A stretch of DNA of 64,000 nt from Calditrichales bacterium MX18-03 (GTDB taxonomy: Bacteria > Bacillota > Clostridia > Lutisporales > Lutisporaceae): NCBI GenBank assembly GCA_021083345.1, contig JAJGRE010000004.1:310001-374000 (forward strand). The letters run 5' to 3'. Under the pieces are notes generated by a model. It was not told where the DNA came from. It saw only the letters and a program-made list of their open reading frames with translations, and did not search any database. Positions 1-8,655 of this stretch are shown here, one piece after another (within the stretch, counting starts at the first letter, position 1; each line of letters begins with the position of its first letter). The translations under genes were made by a program, and so were the position numbers.

Positions 1-545
1 ATACCATAAGGAATCAGTGACGGCATACCATCCAGAACCTCAATCGTTTGCTCGTTGCCTGATATGTTTTGAATGCTTACTTGCCTTACCAAAGCAGCCA
101 GGGGTTCATTGGGCAATACAAAATATCGGACCGTCGTCTTTATTCCCAGCCGTAAGTTGATATCTTCAAGCGTCAGATCATTGAAACCAATTATCATCCT
201 GGTTTTTCTGCCTGAAACCGGACAAATATCCGAAAAGGGTTCGTAATGACAGGCAGCTGTGCCGCCACCCACCTTGATAAAGGTTCTGAAGCCGGAGTAC
301 TCTACGTTTTGATAGCTTTTGTAGGCAGGAAAGAACTCCATGATGGGTTTATCCTTGTCTCTGATGCCGAAGGAGCAGATCCCCTGGCCGCGATTGACAT
401 AAAATGCCCAGATGGGTATGCCTTTAAGCCCTGCGATTCCGGGCAGGAAGCTGGAAAAAGTCTTCTTTTCAGAATAGTTTTCTATGATAAACCCGTCTTC
501 CCGGTCCAAGTAATGATCCACTCCAATTTCTAGCAAGTCTTCCAT
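1..545 (-). CDS. Large glycoside phosphorylase, N-terminal part (GH94/GH161-like), partial
   Basis: Runs off the left edge; 181 codons are open from an ATG at 545, preceded seven bases upstream by GGAGG. The reading frame includes FSSFLPGIAGLKGIPIWAF, YVNRGQGICSFGI and GFRTFIKV, which I recognise as the N-terminal beta-sandwich of long proteins annotated as cellobiose phosphorylase (COG3459), some of which are now grouped as GH161 beta-1,3-oligoglucan phosphorylases. The family is known for reversible phosphorolysis of beta-glucosides to alpha-glucose-1-phosphate; the catalytic (alpha/alpha)6 barrel would lie outside the window. It follows a cupin gene and a second phosphorylase gene on the same strand, with a hairpin in between, so it is probably the last gene of the sugar operon or a partly independent unit. 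The substrate is inferred. Confidence 0.7.
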   Translation of the reverse strand, partial: MEDLLEIGVDHYLDREDGFIIENYSEKKTFSSFLPGIAGLKGIPIWAFYVNRGQGICSFGIRDKDKPIMEFFPAYKSYQNVEYSGFRTFIKVGGGTAACHYEPFSDICPVSGRKTRMIIGFNDLTLEDINLRLGIKTTVRYFVLPNEPLAALVRQVSIQNISGNEQTIEVLDGMPSLIPYG

Positions 546-576
546 CCTTCATCCTCCATTCTCTTATACTATACAA

Positions 577-596
577 AAGGCAGCCCCTGCTGCCTT
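577..596 (-). terminator. Hairpin after the cupin gene
   Basis: An 8-bp stem (AAGGCAGC / GCTGCCTT) with a 4-base loop is followed on the minus strand by TTGT. It overlaps the stop codon of the cupin gene and precedes the next phosphorylase start. The T run is short, so this looks like a weak terminator or processing hairpin that lets some transcription through. Confidence 0.45.
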
Positions 597-1011
597 AACC
601 GATAAGCTCAATAAGTATTTTCCGCTGTTCTTTGCTTAGAAAGATTTCCGGTGAGTTTGCTGCCGAGGTATCCCTGTTTTCTATGATCAGTACGGAGCTT
701 CCCTTCGTCAATGTATGGGTGTGCCATACACCTTTCTTTACGTTATAGCATTTCAGCGGCTCCAGTTTCACTGCGTGAATGCTTTCAACCGTCGCATGGC
801 CTTCTCCGATATAGAGTATGAAGCTGCCATTCAAGAGCACAAACACCTCATCTGTTTCGTCATGGCGCTGCATTCTGGTGATGTTTTCAGGCAGCAGCTC
901 CTCACAGTAGTTCAGAACCGCTACCCGCCAGCTTTCATAGTCTATGACCGGCGCGTAGCCTTCTTCCGTATAGGCTTTGACTTCCAGCAATTTATCCAGC
1001 ATGCTCCACAC
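595..1011 (-). CDS. Small single-domain cupin protein
   Basis: A 138-residue protein with a cupin beta-barrel. Motif 1 is recognisable around RHDETDEVFVLLNGSF (residues about 49-64) and motif 2 around KKGVWHTHTL. The usual metal-binding histidines are only partly kept, so metal binding is uncertain. ATG codons at 1011 and 1002 are both possible; the 5' end overlaps the end of the phosphorylase gene by about 20 bases, which points to translational coupling. Cupins of this size beside sugar operons may be sugar-binding or isomerase-like, but I cannot assign a reaction. Confidence 0.7.
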   Translation of the reverse strand: MWSMLDKLLEVKAYTEEGYAPVIDYESWRVAVLNYCEELLPENITRMQRHDETDEVFVLLNGSFILYIGEGHATVESIHAVKLEPLKCYNVKKGVWHTHTLTKGSSVLIIENRDTSAANSPEIFLSKEQRKILIELIG

Positions 1012-3772
1012 CTGCCTCCTGCAGCATCGGTTCTAATACTGCCACAATATGGATCAGCTCATCGGGCGGCAGTGCAGTAAGTTTATCCCTTTCAATCTCC
1101 ATGCCTCCGACGCCGGCATTTTCTAGCAATGCATCACCCATTTGAACAGCCCGGATACGGTATTCGCCATAGTCCAACCCGTCGGGATTTTTATAAACTA
1201 CCCGAAGCTGTCTGCCTGCAAAAGCAGTGTAAACCGAAGCTTCACCGGCCTCATCAAACTGTTGCCTCATCAATTTGGGCTCCAGTGCAAGATTCCCAAG
1301 CCGACCCTTGACGCCATAGGCCTCGTTCAGCAGCGTCAGCAGAAGCCAGCTGGCGGAGCCGGTAAGATAATGATACATGCCCCTTCCTTTTTCATTAATA
1401 TACTCGGGTATGCCGGGATAAATCCTGCTCTTTTCAAAATCCCTGCAGTGCCCGTAAATGCCGTTGATTACTTCAAAGCCCTGCCGTGCAAAGCCTCTCT
1501 TATACAGGGCATTTCCGTACATGACTGCCATGTGGCTGAACATTGCGCCGTTCTCTTTGTGTCCGAAAGCGAAGCCGAAGCACCTGCCCATATTCAGCTT
1601 TACCTCGTGGAAGTCGGTATTCAGCCTGTAGCCGCCTACCTTCGCATCCTTCAGGTATCGGTCACATGCGGCAGCCAGCATCCCGACCTGCTCATCGGTG
1701 GCCACATTCCCCATGGTCGTGAATGTCTGCCCGGTCAAGGTCATCCTCACACCGGTCTCAGAATCGCCCTCTAACCGTTCTCCTGCGTTATCGTAATAAC
1801 CATTGAACCAGCCAATGCCCTCAGCGTTTTCAAGCCACTCATTGCACCTTATGTGATTGATCAGCCATGTGCCTTTTCTCTCCAAGTCATCGGCCAACCT
1901 TTTTAAGGATAACCCTGTCTTTTTACCGGAAACGCGGTGTGTACAAAGATCAAAATACTGCGCCAGCTTCTTGTTTTTTTCCTCAACAGAATCGTAATCC
2001 GTCTGAATCTGGGGATGATCCAGAAGCACCCATACTTCCTGTGCAATATCTATATTATGAATTCCCAATCGCGTTTCCAATGCTTTGACAAGCTTTGAAA
2101 GCGCCATCAGGTTGCCTGCATACATGGCCGAAAAGGCAACACTTTCCCCTTTGTCCCGGGCCATGTCCAAGCCGTCGTTCCAATCCGCGCCCTCCAGCTT
2201 GATGCAGTTATGCTGCCCTACGTTATAGAATGCCGTCAGATTCTGGATCAAGATATGCTCCAAAATGCTCCCTTTATAGATACTTCCTTCATTATCCAGC
2301 TGCCTGCTTCCCTGCGTCTCATCCCAAAGCATATCCTTGGCCTTGCACCGCCTGATATTGCTGTCTTTGAAAAAGGTCTGCTCCTCCAGCAAAAATGCCA
2401 GATCACCGCTCTGATCCAAATACAATTTGGTCGTCAGGAAAGGCCAAGCCCCGTGATCCATCCATACTCTGGGGATGCTGTTGCGGTCGGCAATAAACTC
2501 TCCCGGTCCGGACCCGATGATTGTGGCATTACTGCCATCTATACGGACGCCTGCATAGTTATTGAGAAGCAGATTCCGCACCTCGACCGGCTCAATCAAA
2601 AGAAGGGCCAGGCAGTCCTGCCACAGGTCACGCCAGCCTCTTCCGCCTCTGCCGTAATCATGGTGAGGCAAAAACGAGCAGCCGTAGATCCGCCTGAGGA
2701 CAGGCTGCAAGGTCACCCATTTCATCCATTGATCAAAGTCCGTATCGCCGCTGTGGAAAGATAGCTTGCTCAGCTTCTCCTCCCAGTATTTCTTATTCTT
2801 CTCCAATAGTTTGTCAAAGCTTTCCTCCGAGCAATAACCGGCTGCCAGCCGCTCCAGCTCAGTAGTGGTGTCAGCAATGCCTATTCCGATTGCAACGATG
2901 TAGCTCTTACTCTCTCCCGGTTCTAACGCTATGTCTCGGAACCGGATGCCTCCCATGGCTTCAAAGCCTTCCACCCTTGTGCCTGCCGGAAGGAGGTCCC
3001 TGCTGTTGCGCACCACGGCTTCCGGCCAATCAAGGCTTCCGCCTTCACCTGTGAATGTCTCCAAATCAGGAAAAAAACCCGCCGGTGCCATGCCATCCCC
3101 TTCGGCCCCCAATACGAAATAGGCTGTTTCATTGGGCTTATGCCCCCGCTCGTCAAAGGAAAGTGTCGGTTTTGTCACCACTCCGCAGCGTATCGTTTTT
3201 GTCCGGTGCAGCAGGGAAGTGACATGCCGGTGATCCCTCACGTTATCGGCAGAACGGCCATATATGGGAATCGCAGCCGTCGGTGTAAGCGCCACTGTCT
3301 TCTCTCCCGTATTGGTCACCGTCGCTTTCATTAGCTCGACCTTATCGCTTCCTACGGGTACGAAGCTTGTAACCGCTGAACTCAAGCCCAGCGCCTTGTT
3401 TTCCCTTATCACCTTATGCCATAAAAAACCTGCCTCCACCCGGACTGCTTCACATGCTTCCCCCACAAAACAACCTGCCCTCTGTTTCGCAGAATTCCCT
3501 GCAAGGGACCAGGGACCGATGCCGTCACCATATACCCAAAAGTTCCTGCCGCTTCTCGTGTTCTGCAGATCCTCCGAAGAAACCGGTGCCAGCAGGAAAT
3601 GATTCTGACCGCTTTTGGCATCTCCATGCAGCGTAGGCGTTATGGCGCTCATCAGACCGGCTTCATTTGCCAGCGGGAAATACAGGCAGCTGGTTTTGTC
3701 GGGATTTTCCAATATGAATTCTCCGTTGCCAGATGTAAATTGCCATGTTCTTATTTTTTCTTTCACTTTCAT
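992..3772 (-). CDS. GH94-family glycoside phosphorylase (laminaribiose/cellobiose phosphorylase-like)
   Basis: About 926 residues. The N-terminal beta-sandwich holds YGDGIGPWSLAG; the helical barrel holds YGRGGRGWRDLWQD and EGADWNDGLDMA. By analogy with cellobiose phosphorylase, the Asp of ADWND is the general acid. A near C-terminal GMYHYLTGSASWLLLTLLNEAYG segment matches the phosphate-binding end of the family. The length and the GRSADNVRDHRHVTSLLHR segment look most like laminaribiose-type enzymes, which cleave beta-1,3-glucobiose to glucose and alpha-glucose-1-phosphate; this subfamily choice is tentative. An ATG at 3772 follows AGGAAAGG; a GTG two codons upstream (3778) is an alternative. 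It follows two sugar permeases, so phosphorolysis of the imported sugar in the cytoplasm is expected. Confidence 0.8.
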   Translation of the reverse strand: MKVKEKIRTWQFTSGNGEFILENPDKTSCLYFPLANEAGLMSAITPTLHGDAKSGQNHFLLAPVSSEDLQNTRSGRNFWVYGDGIGPWSLAGNSAKQRAGCFVGEACEAVRVEAGFLWHKVIRENKALGLSSAVTSFVPVGSDKVELMKATVTNTGEKTVALTPTAAIPIYGRSADNVRDHRHVTSLLHRTKTIRCGVVTKPTLSFDERGHKPNETAYFVLGAEGDGMAPAGFFPDLETFTGEGGSLDWPEAVVRNSRDLLPAGTRVEGFEAMGGIRFRDIALEPGESKSYIVAIGIGIADTTTELERLAAGYCSEESFDKLLEKNKKYWEEKLSKLSFHSGDTDFDQWMKWVTLQPVLRRIYGCSFLPHHDYGRGGRGWRDLWQDCLALLLIEPVEVRNLLLNNYAGVRIDGSNATIIGSGPGEFIADRNSIPRVWMDHGAWPFLTTKLYLDQSGDLAFLLEEQTFFKDSNIRRCKAKDMLWDETQGSRQLDNEGSIYKGSILEHILIQNLTAFYNVGQHNCIKLEGADWNDGLDMARDKGESVAFSAMYAGNLMALSKLVKALETRLGIHNIDIAQEVWVLLDHPQIQTDYDSVEEKNKKLAQYFDLCTHRVSGKKTGLSLKRLADDLERKGTWLINHIRCNEWLENAEGIGWFNGYYDNAGERLEGDSETGVRMTLTGQTFTTMGNVATDEQVGMLAAACDRYLKDAKVGGYRLNTDFHEVKLNMGRCFGFAFGHKENGAMFSHMAVMYGNALYKRGFARQGFEVINGIYGHCRDFEKSRIYPGIPEYINEKGRGMYHYLTGSASWLLLTLLNEAYGVKGRLGNLALEPKLMRQQFDEAGEASVYTAFAGRQLRVVYKNPDGLDYGEYRIRAVQMGDALLENAGVGGMEIERDKLTALPPDELIHIVAVLEPMLQEAGVEHAG

Positions 3773-3794
3773 GACCACCTTTCCTGTTTCTTTC

Positions 3795-4628
3795 CTAGCC
3801 TTTAACGGCCCCTGCAGTCAGACTGTCCTGTACCTGCTTGCTCAGCAAGAAATAAATCAGAATGGTCGGCAGGGTTGCAATCACCATACCGGCTCCAATC
3901 AGTCCCCAGTCAGTGGAATACTGTCCTGCAAAGGACATGATGCCGACGGTCAGGGTCCTGTATTGTGAACTGTTGACGAAGGTGTTGGCAAACATCAGCT
4001 CATTCCAGGTACCGAGAAAGGTAAAAATGGATATGGTGGCCAATGCCGGTTTGATTATCGGTAAAATAATCCTGAAAAACATCATGTAAATACCACAGCC
4101 GTCGATAAAGGCCGCTTCCTCCAGCTCTCTCGGTATCGACCTCAGAAAGCCTGTCAGGATGAATATGTTCATGGGTATTGCGAAAGCGATATAGGGTATC
4201 AAGAGTGCCCAATAGGAATCCATGATCCCGATTTTATCTAGAACTATATACAACGGCAGCAAGGCTGCATGAATCGGCACCATGATACCGAGCAAGAACA
4301 ATGCAAGTGTAAAATTATTGAACTTCCACTTCATTCTCGTAATGGCGTAGGCGGCCATGGCACTGAGGATTCCGGACACAATGATGGTTGCTGCAGTATA
4401 GAATACGCTGTTGAGAAAGTACATGGAAAGATCACCGGAAAACGCATTGATATAGTTCTCCCACCGCCAGATCTGAGGCAAACCCATGATATTGGTATAA
4501 AAGTTTTCCGTGTTATCCTTCAGTGAAAACAGAATCATCCATATAAGGGGGTAAAGCTGTATTAAAGCGACTCCAAACAGTAAGGTATGAAGTGCAACGG
4601 CGGACTTTTTAATTTTGTTCCTTCTCAT
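3795..4628 (-). CDS. Sugar ABC transporter permease, MalG type
   Basis: Inner-membrane component of a carbohydrate uptake (CUT1) ABC importer, with about six hydrophobic helices. The cytoplasmic EAA loop reads ELEEAAFIDGCGIYMMFFRI, which docks to an ATPase that is not encoded here; a shared MsmK-type ATPase is usual in Firmicutes. I chose the ATG at 4628 because AGGAGG lies nine bases upstream; an in-frame ATG at 4661 lies inside the upstream permease gene and lacks a good site. Second permease of the operon. Confidence 0.9.
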   Translation of the reverse strand: MRRNKIKKSAVALHTLLFGVALIQLYPLIWMILFSLKDNTENFYTNIMGLPQIWRWENYINAFSGDLSMYFLNSVFYTAATIIVSGILSAMAAYAITRMKWKFNNFTLALFLLGIMVPIHAALLPLYIVLDKIGIMDSYWALLIPYIAFAIPMNIFILTGFLRSIPRELEEAAFIDGCGIYMMFFRIILPIIKPALATISIFTFLGTWNELMFANTFVNSSQYRTLTVGIMSFAGQYSTDWGLIGAGMVIATLPTILIYFLLSKQVQDSLTAGAVKG

Positions 4629-4641
4629 GATAGGCTGCCTC

Positions 4642-5535
4642 CTATATTGCAGACGCTGCATCTTCAGATTTTTTGAACAGGGACTGTATGATAAGACTCA
4701 AGAGCAGGCACTCCAATATGATGAAAAATGCCTGCGCACTGCCGTAGCCGTATGCGCCTTTTCTGAACAGGTTGGTATACATGATGGTGGAAGGGACGTC
4801 ACTGGCATGGAAGGGCCCCCCGCCAGTCATAATGTAGACAAAGTCAAAAGCACGCAGTGACCCGACCAGCGCAAAGGTCACACACACCTTGAGCACCGGC
4901 ATCAAGAGCGGAATGGTTATCCTGAAAGCGGTCTGTATGTTGTTTGCACCATCAATCTTGGCGGCTTCATAAATGTCGGTGGGTATCGACTTGATGCCGG
5001 CATACATGATCAGCATATGATAGCCCACGTACTGCCAAACCACCGGAACCACCGTCCCAGCGAAGGCCGTCCTTTCGTCTCCCAACCACACCATCGCATA
5101 TTTCTCCAGTCCGAGAGAATTGAGAATTGCGTTCAAAAGCCCATAATCACCGTTAAGGATCCTGAGCCACAGCTGTCCGATAACCATGCTTGAGATGACG
5201 ACCGGAATGAAATAGATCGTTCTATAAAACTTCTCGAACCGGACGCCTTTGGCCAATATCATAGCCAGCACCAAGGCAATGGGCAACTGGATAAAAAGAG
5301 ATGCCCCAGCCAGCTTCAAGGAATTCAAAATGCCGTTACGGAAAACCTCGTCGTCCAGAAACAGCTTCTTATAATTGTCGAGACCGATAAAATCCATACT
5401 TCCCATACCGTTGTATTCAAAAAGACCGAAATACGCCGTGATGAAAATGGGTACGATGACAATGGCACAATAGATGGCAAGTGCCGGCAGCAAAAACACG
5501 GCAATGGATTTTTTGGTATAAATGAGACTATTCAA
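4642..5535 (-). CDS. Sugar ABC transporter permease, MalF type
   Basis: A 297-residue inner-membrane protein with about six hydrophobic segments. The EAA loop reads YEAAKIDGANNIQTAFRITI. It pairs with the MalG-type permease whose start lies 13 bases downstream. The start is TTG at 5535, with GGGGTGA just upstream. It lies after the binding-protein gene and is separated from it by a hairpin. Confidence 0.9.
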   Translation of the reverse strand: MNSLIYTKKSIAVFLLPALAIYCAIVIVPIFITAYFGLFEYNGMGSMDFIGLDNYKKLFLDDEVFRNGILNSLKLAGASLFIQLPIALVLAMILAKGVRFEKFYRTIYFIPVVISSMVIGQLWLRILNGDYGLLNAILNSLGLEKYAMVWLGDERTAFAGTVVPVVWQYVGYHMLIMYAGIKSIPTDIYEAAKIDGANNIQTAFRITIPLLMPVLKVCVTFALVGSLRAFDFVYIMTGGGPFHASDVPSTIMYTNLFRKGAYGYGSAQAFFIILECLLLSLIIQSLFKKSEDAASAI

Positions 5536-5559
5536 GAAATCACCCCATTATTCGTTATA

Positions 5560-5601
5560 AAGGACCGCCGCTAATTCTTCAACCCTTAAGCGGCAGTCCT
5601 T
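5560..5601 (-). terminator. Intra-operon hairpin between binding protein and permeases
   Basis: The arms AAGGAC-C-GCCGCT and AGCGGC-A-GTCCTT pair with one mismatch around a loop of about 15 bases. It lies 35 bases after the binding-protein stop. Such hairpins usually stabilise the binding-protein message or partly terminate transcription, so that binding protein exceeds permease. The second sugar operon (53397-53430) has a hairpin in the same place. Confidence 0.6.
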
Positions 5602-5636
5602 GTTATTAGATCCGAATCATTAGAACCCGGTATATA

Positions 5637-6932
5637 TTACTGATGTGCCTCAACAAACTTCTCTGGAGTCAGCTTATTGCCAAAGAGCGCCTGGACGGCT
5701 TCAAGATGTGTCACCGTCGCTGCTTCGTCCAAGGATGTATCCCATGCCAGTACGCTGCCTGTCTGGGTCTTTACCTGGTCGGCAATTGCCAATGTCAGCG
5801 GATTGAGCTTGCTTGTGTCGATATCACCCTTCCAACCGGCAAATCCCATGCTGTTCTCAGCTGCAGCCTTGCCCATGACCTCGTTGATATATTTGCAGAA
5901 AGCTGCTGATTCTTCCTTGTGAGCGGTATTTCCGTTTACCCAGAAGGACTCGATGAAGCCGCCCTTGAATTCGGTAGCGCTGCCATTGCCTGCAGACATC
6001 GGTATCTTTGCCGCTACTACCTTATCCTGAACCTTTGAATCCTTGTTTGTATATACAGCACCTGCAAACCAGCTGCCCATCAATCGCATTGCTGCTTTTC
6101 CTGCCAGGAATGCTGCGTCTGCTTCATCGTGGGAGGTCGCCAAGGTACTCTTTCCAAAAGCGCCTGCTGCTGTCAGCTCTTGCAGCTTCCTTGCTGCTTC
6201 AGCATAGCCGGGATCATCGAACTTCGCGCTGCCGCTCAGGTAGCCGTTGATCTTCTCTGCGCCGACTTCACGGAGTGCCAGCGCTTCGTATACGAAAGCA
6301 GCGTTCCATCCGTCTTTTGCACCTACGACCAAAGGCAAAACCCCTTTTGCTGAAAGCTTCTTGCATGCATCCAACAATTCGTCATAGGTTTCAGGAATCT
6401 TTACACTGTTGGTTTCAAAGATTTCCTTATTGCAATACAGGACCATGTTCCATGAAAACATAGGGAGTGAATAAACCTTGCCGTTATATGTGAAGGCCGT
6501 TGTGGATCCGGGTAAAATCTTATCCATTGTGCCATCCTTGACATAGTCATCCAGGGCAAGAAGCTTTCCGGATTCAACCAGTTTTCTTGCTTTGCCGCCA
6601 CCCCAGTAGTAGAACACGTCTACATCGGCAGAGTTGCTGGCAAAAGCCGTGTTGATCTTGGTCTTGTAGGCTTCGGTATCCAAGGTGTCGGTCTTGATGA
6701 CCACATTACTGTGCTCTGCCATGTATTTTTCAACAGCCTGGGTGTATATCTTCCTTAAGTCGTTGGTATCATTGGACCACTGGTGCCATACATTCAATGT
6801 GATCTTTTCCTCTGCCGCGGCAGGTGCTTGTTCCGCTGCAGCAGGTGTATTGGGCTTCGCACATGCAGTCAGAGAAAAAATCATAGCGCCTGTCAGCACA
6901 AAGCATACTGCTTTCTTAATGAGCTGTTTCAT
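5637..6932 (-). CDS. Extracellular sugar-binding lipoprotein (SBP family 1)
   Basis: A 431-residue ABC binding protein. The N-terminus is a lipoprotein signal with lipobox LTAC and acylated Cys24, followed by an Ala/Pro/Glu-rich linker. The mature part has family-1 features such as NVWHQWSNDTNDL, GKVYSLPMFSWNMVLYCNK and a C-terminal SSP-like segment. It should deliver oligosaccharide to the two permeases. First structural gene of the operon. The response regulator and sensor kinase lie immediately upstream on the same strand and are the likely regulators. Confidence 0.9.
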   Translation of the reverse strand: MKQLIKKAVCFVLTGAMIFSLTACAKPNTPAAAEQAPAAAEEKITLNVWHQWSNDTNDLRKIYTQAVEKYMAEHSNVVIKTDTLDTEAYKTKINTAFASNSADVDVFYYWGGGKARKLVESGKLLALDDYVKDGTMDKILPGSTTAFTYNGKVYSLPMFSWNMVLYCNKEIFETNSVKIPETYDELLDACKKLSAKGVLPLVVGAKDGWNAAFVYEALALREVGAEKINGYLSGSAKFDDPGYAEAARKLQELTAAGAFGKSTLATSHDEADAAFLAGKAAMRLMGSWFAGAVYTNKDSKVQDKVVAAKIPMSAGNGSATEFKGGFIESFWVNGNTAHKEESAAFCKYINEVMGKAAAENSMGFAGWKGDIDTSKLNPLTLAIADQVKTQTGSVLAWDTSLDEAATVTHLEAVQALFGNKLTPEKFVEAHQ

Positions 6933-6976
6933 TCATAAACCCCCTCTAATATTCGCTTTTCCAAGGTCTTTCCGAC

Positions 6977-6992
6977 GAATACGGCCGTATTC
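6977..6992. promoter_or_regulatory. 16-bp perfect palindrome ahead of the sugar-binding-protein gene
   Basis: GAATACGGCCGTATTC is a perfect palindrome 45 bases upstream of the binding-protein start, in the gap after the response-regulator gene. It could be an operator. Nothing shows that the AraC-type regulator uses it, since that family normally binds direct repeats. Confidence 0.35.
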
Positions 6993-7065
6993 ATTGCTTA
7001 AACTCATCTTACAACAATTCCAGAAAATGCTGAATTCACGATTTTTTACAAAAAGGTAACTAATT

Positions 7066-8655
7066 TTACCTTTTGCGAAACTCATTAATAGACTTACCTG
7101 TATACTTTTTAAAACAGATGCTGAAGTAATGCGGGTCGTTGATGCCTATTTTCTGGGCAATCTCATAAGCTTTTAGGTTTGTCCCCTTCAGGTACTCAAT
7201 GCCTTTGTTGATCCGCTGCTTCATTATGTAATCCGTTATGTTCTCACCGGTTTCCTTCTTAAAGATACGGCTCAAATAACTGTCGTTGGCAAACAGGTTT
7301 TTTGCAATACCCTTCAAAGACAGCTCCGGTTCGGTCAAATGCGCCTGAATATATGACTTTGCTTCTTCAGCCAATTGATGTGTCCTTTTTACCCCGCTCT
7401 TCTCCATGTATCGAAGTACTTCTTCAACCAGATGCCGTAATACCTTCTCCACATCCTTCACGGCCTCTATCTTTGATATTTCATAATAGATGTTGTATTG
7501 AGCTGAAAAGGCCGTATGCGCGTCCCTGTCCACTTCATACAAGACAGCTGTTGCAGTGGATAGGATGTTAATGCACTGCATCCGTATGATCTCAATTTCA
7601 AGGGGGCCGGCTTGTATGATCCTATCGGCATACATCGCGATAAAAGCCATGGCCTTTTCCCTTATCCCGCCCTTGACATAAAGGGAAAAGGCATTCCAAT
7701 CCATCTCCGGCAGCGTTGAACGTTGACTTTTCAAACCGCTCAGATCGGAAAACCGAATGACGTTATTACAGCCGCAAATCACTTTTGCCTTTACAGCTTC
7801 CTTTGCCTGCTTAAAGGATATAACCACCCCGTGTATACCCGCTGCCTGGCTTCCGATACCTATCGTTACCGAATATGGTAAACTTACGGCAAGCTCGCAG
7901 AGCATTTCTTCATATCGCCGTGCTGTCATGGCAGGCTCTTCGCCGCAGCCGATAATACTGACCAATTCATTTTCGTTCAGGTAAAAGCATACATAATCCC
8001 CCAAAAGAGATAACGGTTTCTCTACGCTGCATTGTGCCGAGTGACGTTCTGTACTGCCGCCCAACTGCATTTCTTCTATATCCCATCCGAATTTTATCAG
8101 CGCACAAACAACCTGACCGTTCAAAAAGCTTAAGCCATAGTCAGTAAGCTTTAACATTGCTTCCGCTTCCGTTATCTTACTCTGTATCAAATCAGCCAAA
8201 AAACGTTCCATCATAAGAGACAAACTGGCATTAAGCTGCTGCTTCATCGTGTGCAGCTCCCCATAAAACTGCCGCCGTTCCGCAAGCTGCTGCTTCAGCT
8301 TCAGGCTGATTTTCAATATTTCTTCATGGTCAATGGGCTTTAGAAGGAACTCCGTAACCCCCAGCTTCACCGCTTTCTGTGCATACTCGAACTCCCGATA
8401 GCCGGTAATAATGACAATCCTGATTTCCGGATATCTTTCTCTGACCTTTTCGCTGAATACCAGTCCATCCATCTGAGGCATATTGATATCCGTCAATATG
8501 ATATCCGGCTCCACCGTCTCCAGCATTTCCAGTGCTTCCTTGCCGGACTCGGCCTCTCCTATGATTTCAAAGCCATTTCCTTCCCAGTCCGTCCCGTACC
8601 GGATCAAGGTCCTCTCTAAATGCTCATCATCAACCAGCATGACTTTAACCTTCAT
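7066..8655 (-). CDS. Response regulator, YesN type (receiver + AraC DNA-binding)
   Basis: A 529-residue cytoplasmic regulator. Residues 1-125 form the receiver, with acidic pocket D9/D10, phospho-acceptor D56 in ILTDINMP and Lys in FLLKPID. A middle region of about 280 residues has no clear family signature and is typical of this class. Two AraC helix-turn-helix motifs lie near the C-terminus (IAKNLFANDSYLSRIFKKET and IAQKIGINDPHYFSICFKKY). It overlaps the kinase gene by 11 bases, so the two are co-translated. It probably activates the downstream sugar transport and phosphorylase genes. Confidence 0.93.
   Translation of the reverse strand: MKVKVMLVDDEHLERTLIRYGTDWEGNGFEIIGEAESGKEALEMLETVEPDIILTDINMPQMDGLVFSEKVRERYPEIRIVIITGYREFEYAQKAVKLGVTEFLLKPIDHEEILKISLKLKQQLAERRQFYGELHTMKQQLNASLSLMMERFLADLIQSKITEAEAMLKLTDYGLSFLNGQVVCALIKFGWDIEEMQLGGSTERHSAQCSVEKPLSLLGDYVCFYLNENELVSIIGCGEEPAMTARRYEEMLCELAVSLPYSVTIGIGSQAAGIHGVVISFKQAKEAVKAKVICGCNNVIRFSDLSGLKSQRSTLPEMDWNAFSLYVKGGIREKAMAFIAMYADRIIQAGPLEIEIIRMQCINILSTATAVLYEVDRDAHTAFSAQYNIYYEISKIEAVKDVEKVLRHLVEEVLRYMEKSGVKRTHQLAEEAKSYIQAHLTEPELSLKGIAKNLFANDSYLSRIFKKETGENITDYIMKQRINKGIEYLKGTNLKAYEIAQKIGINDPHYFSICFKKYTGKSINEFRKR

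Noticed and set aside
3409-3627. Small frames inside the GH94 gene on both strands
   Set aside because: All lie within a continuous, recognisable phosphorylase frame and lack start signals.
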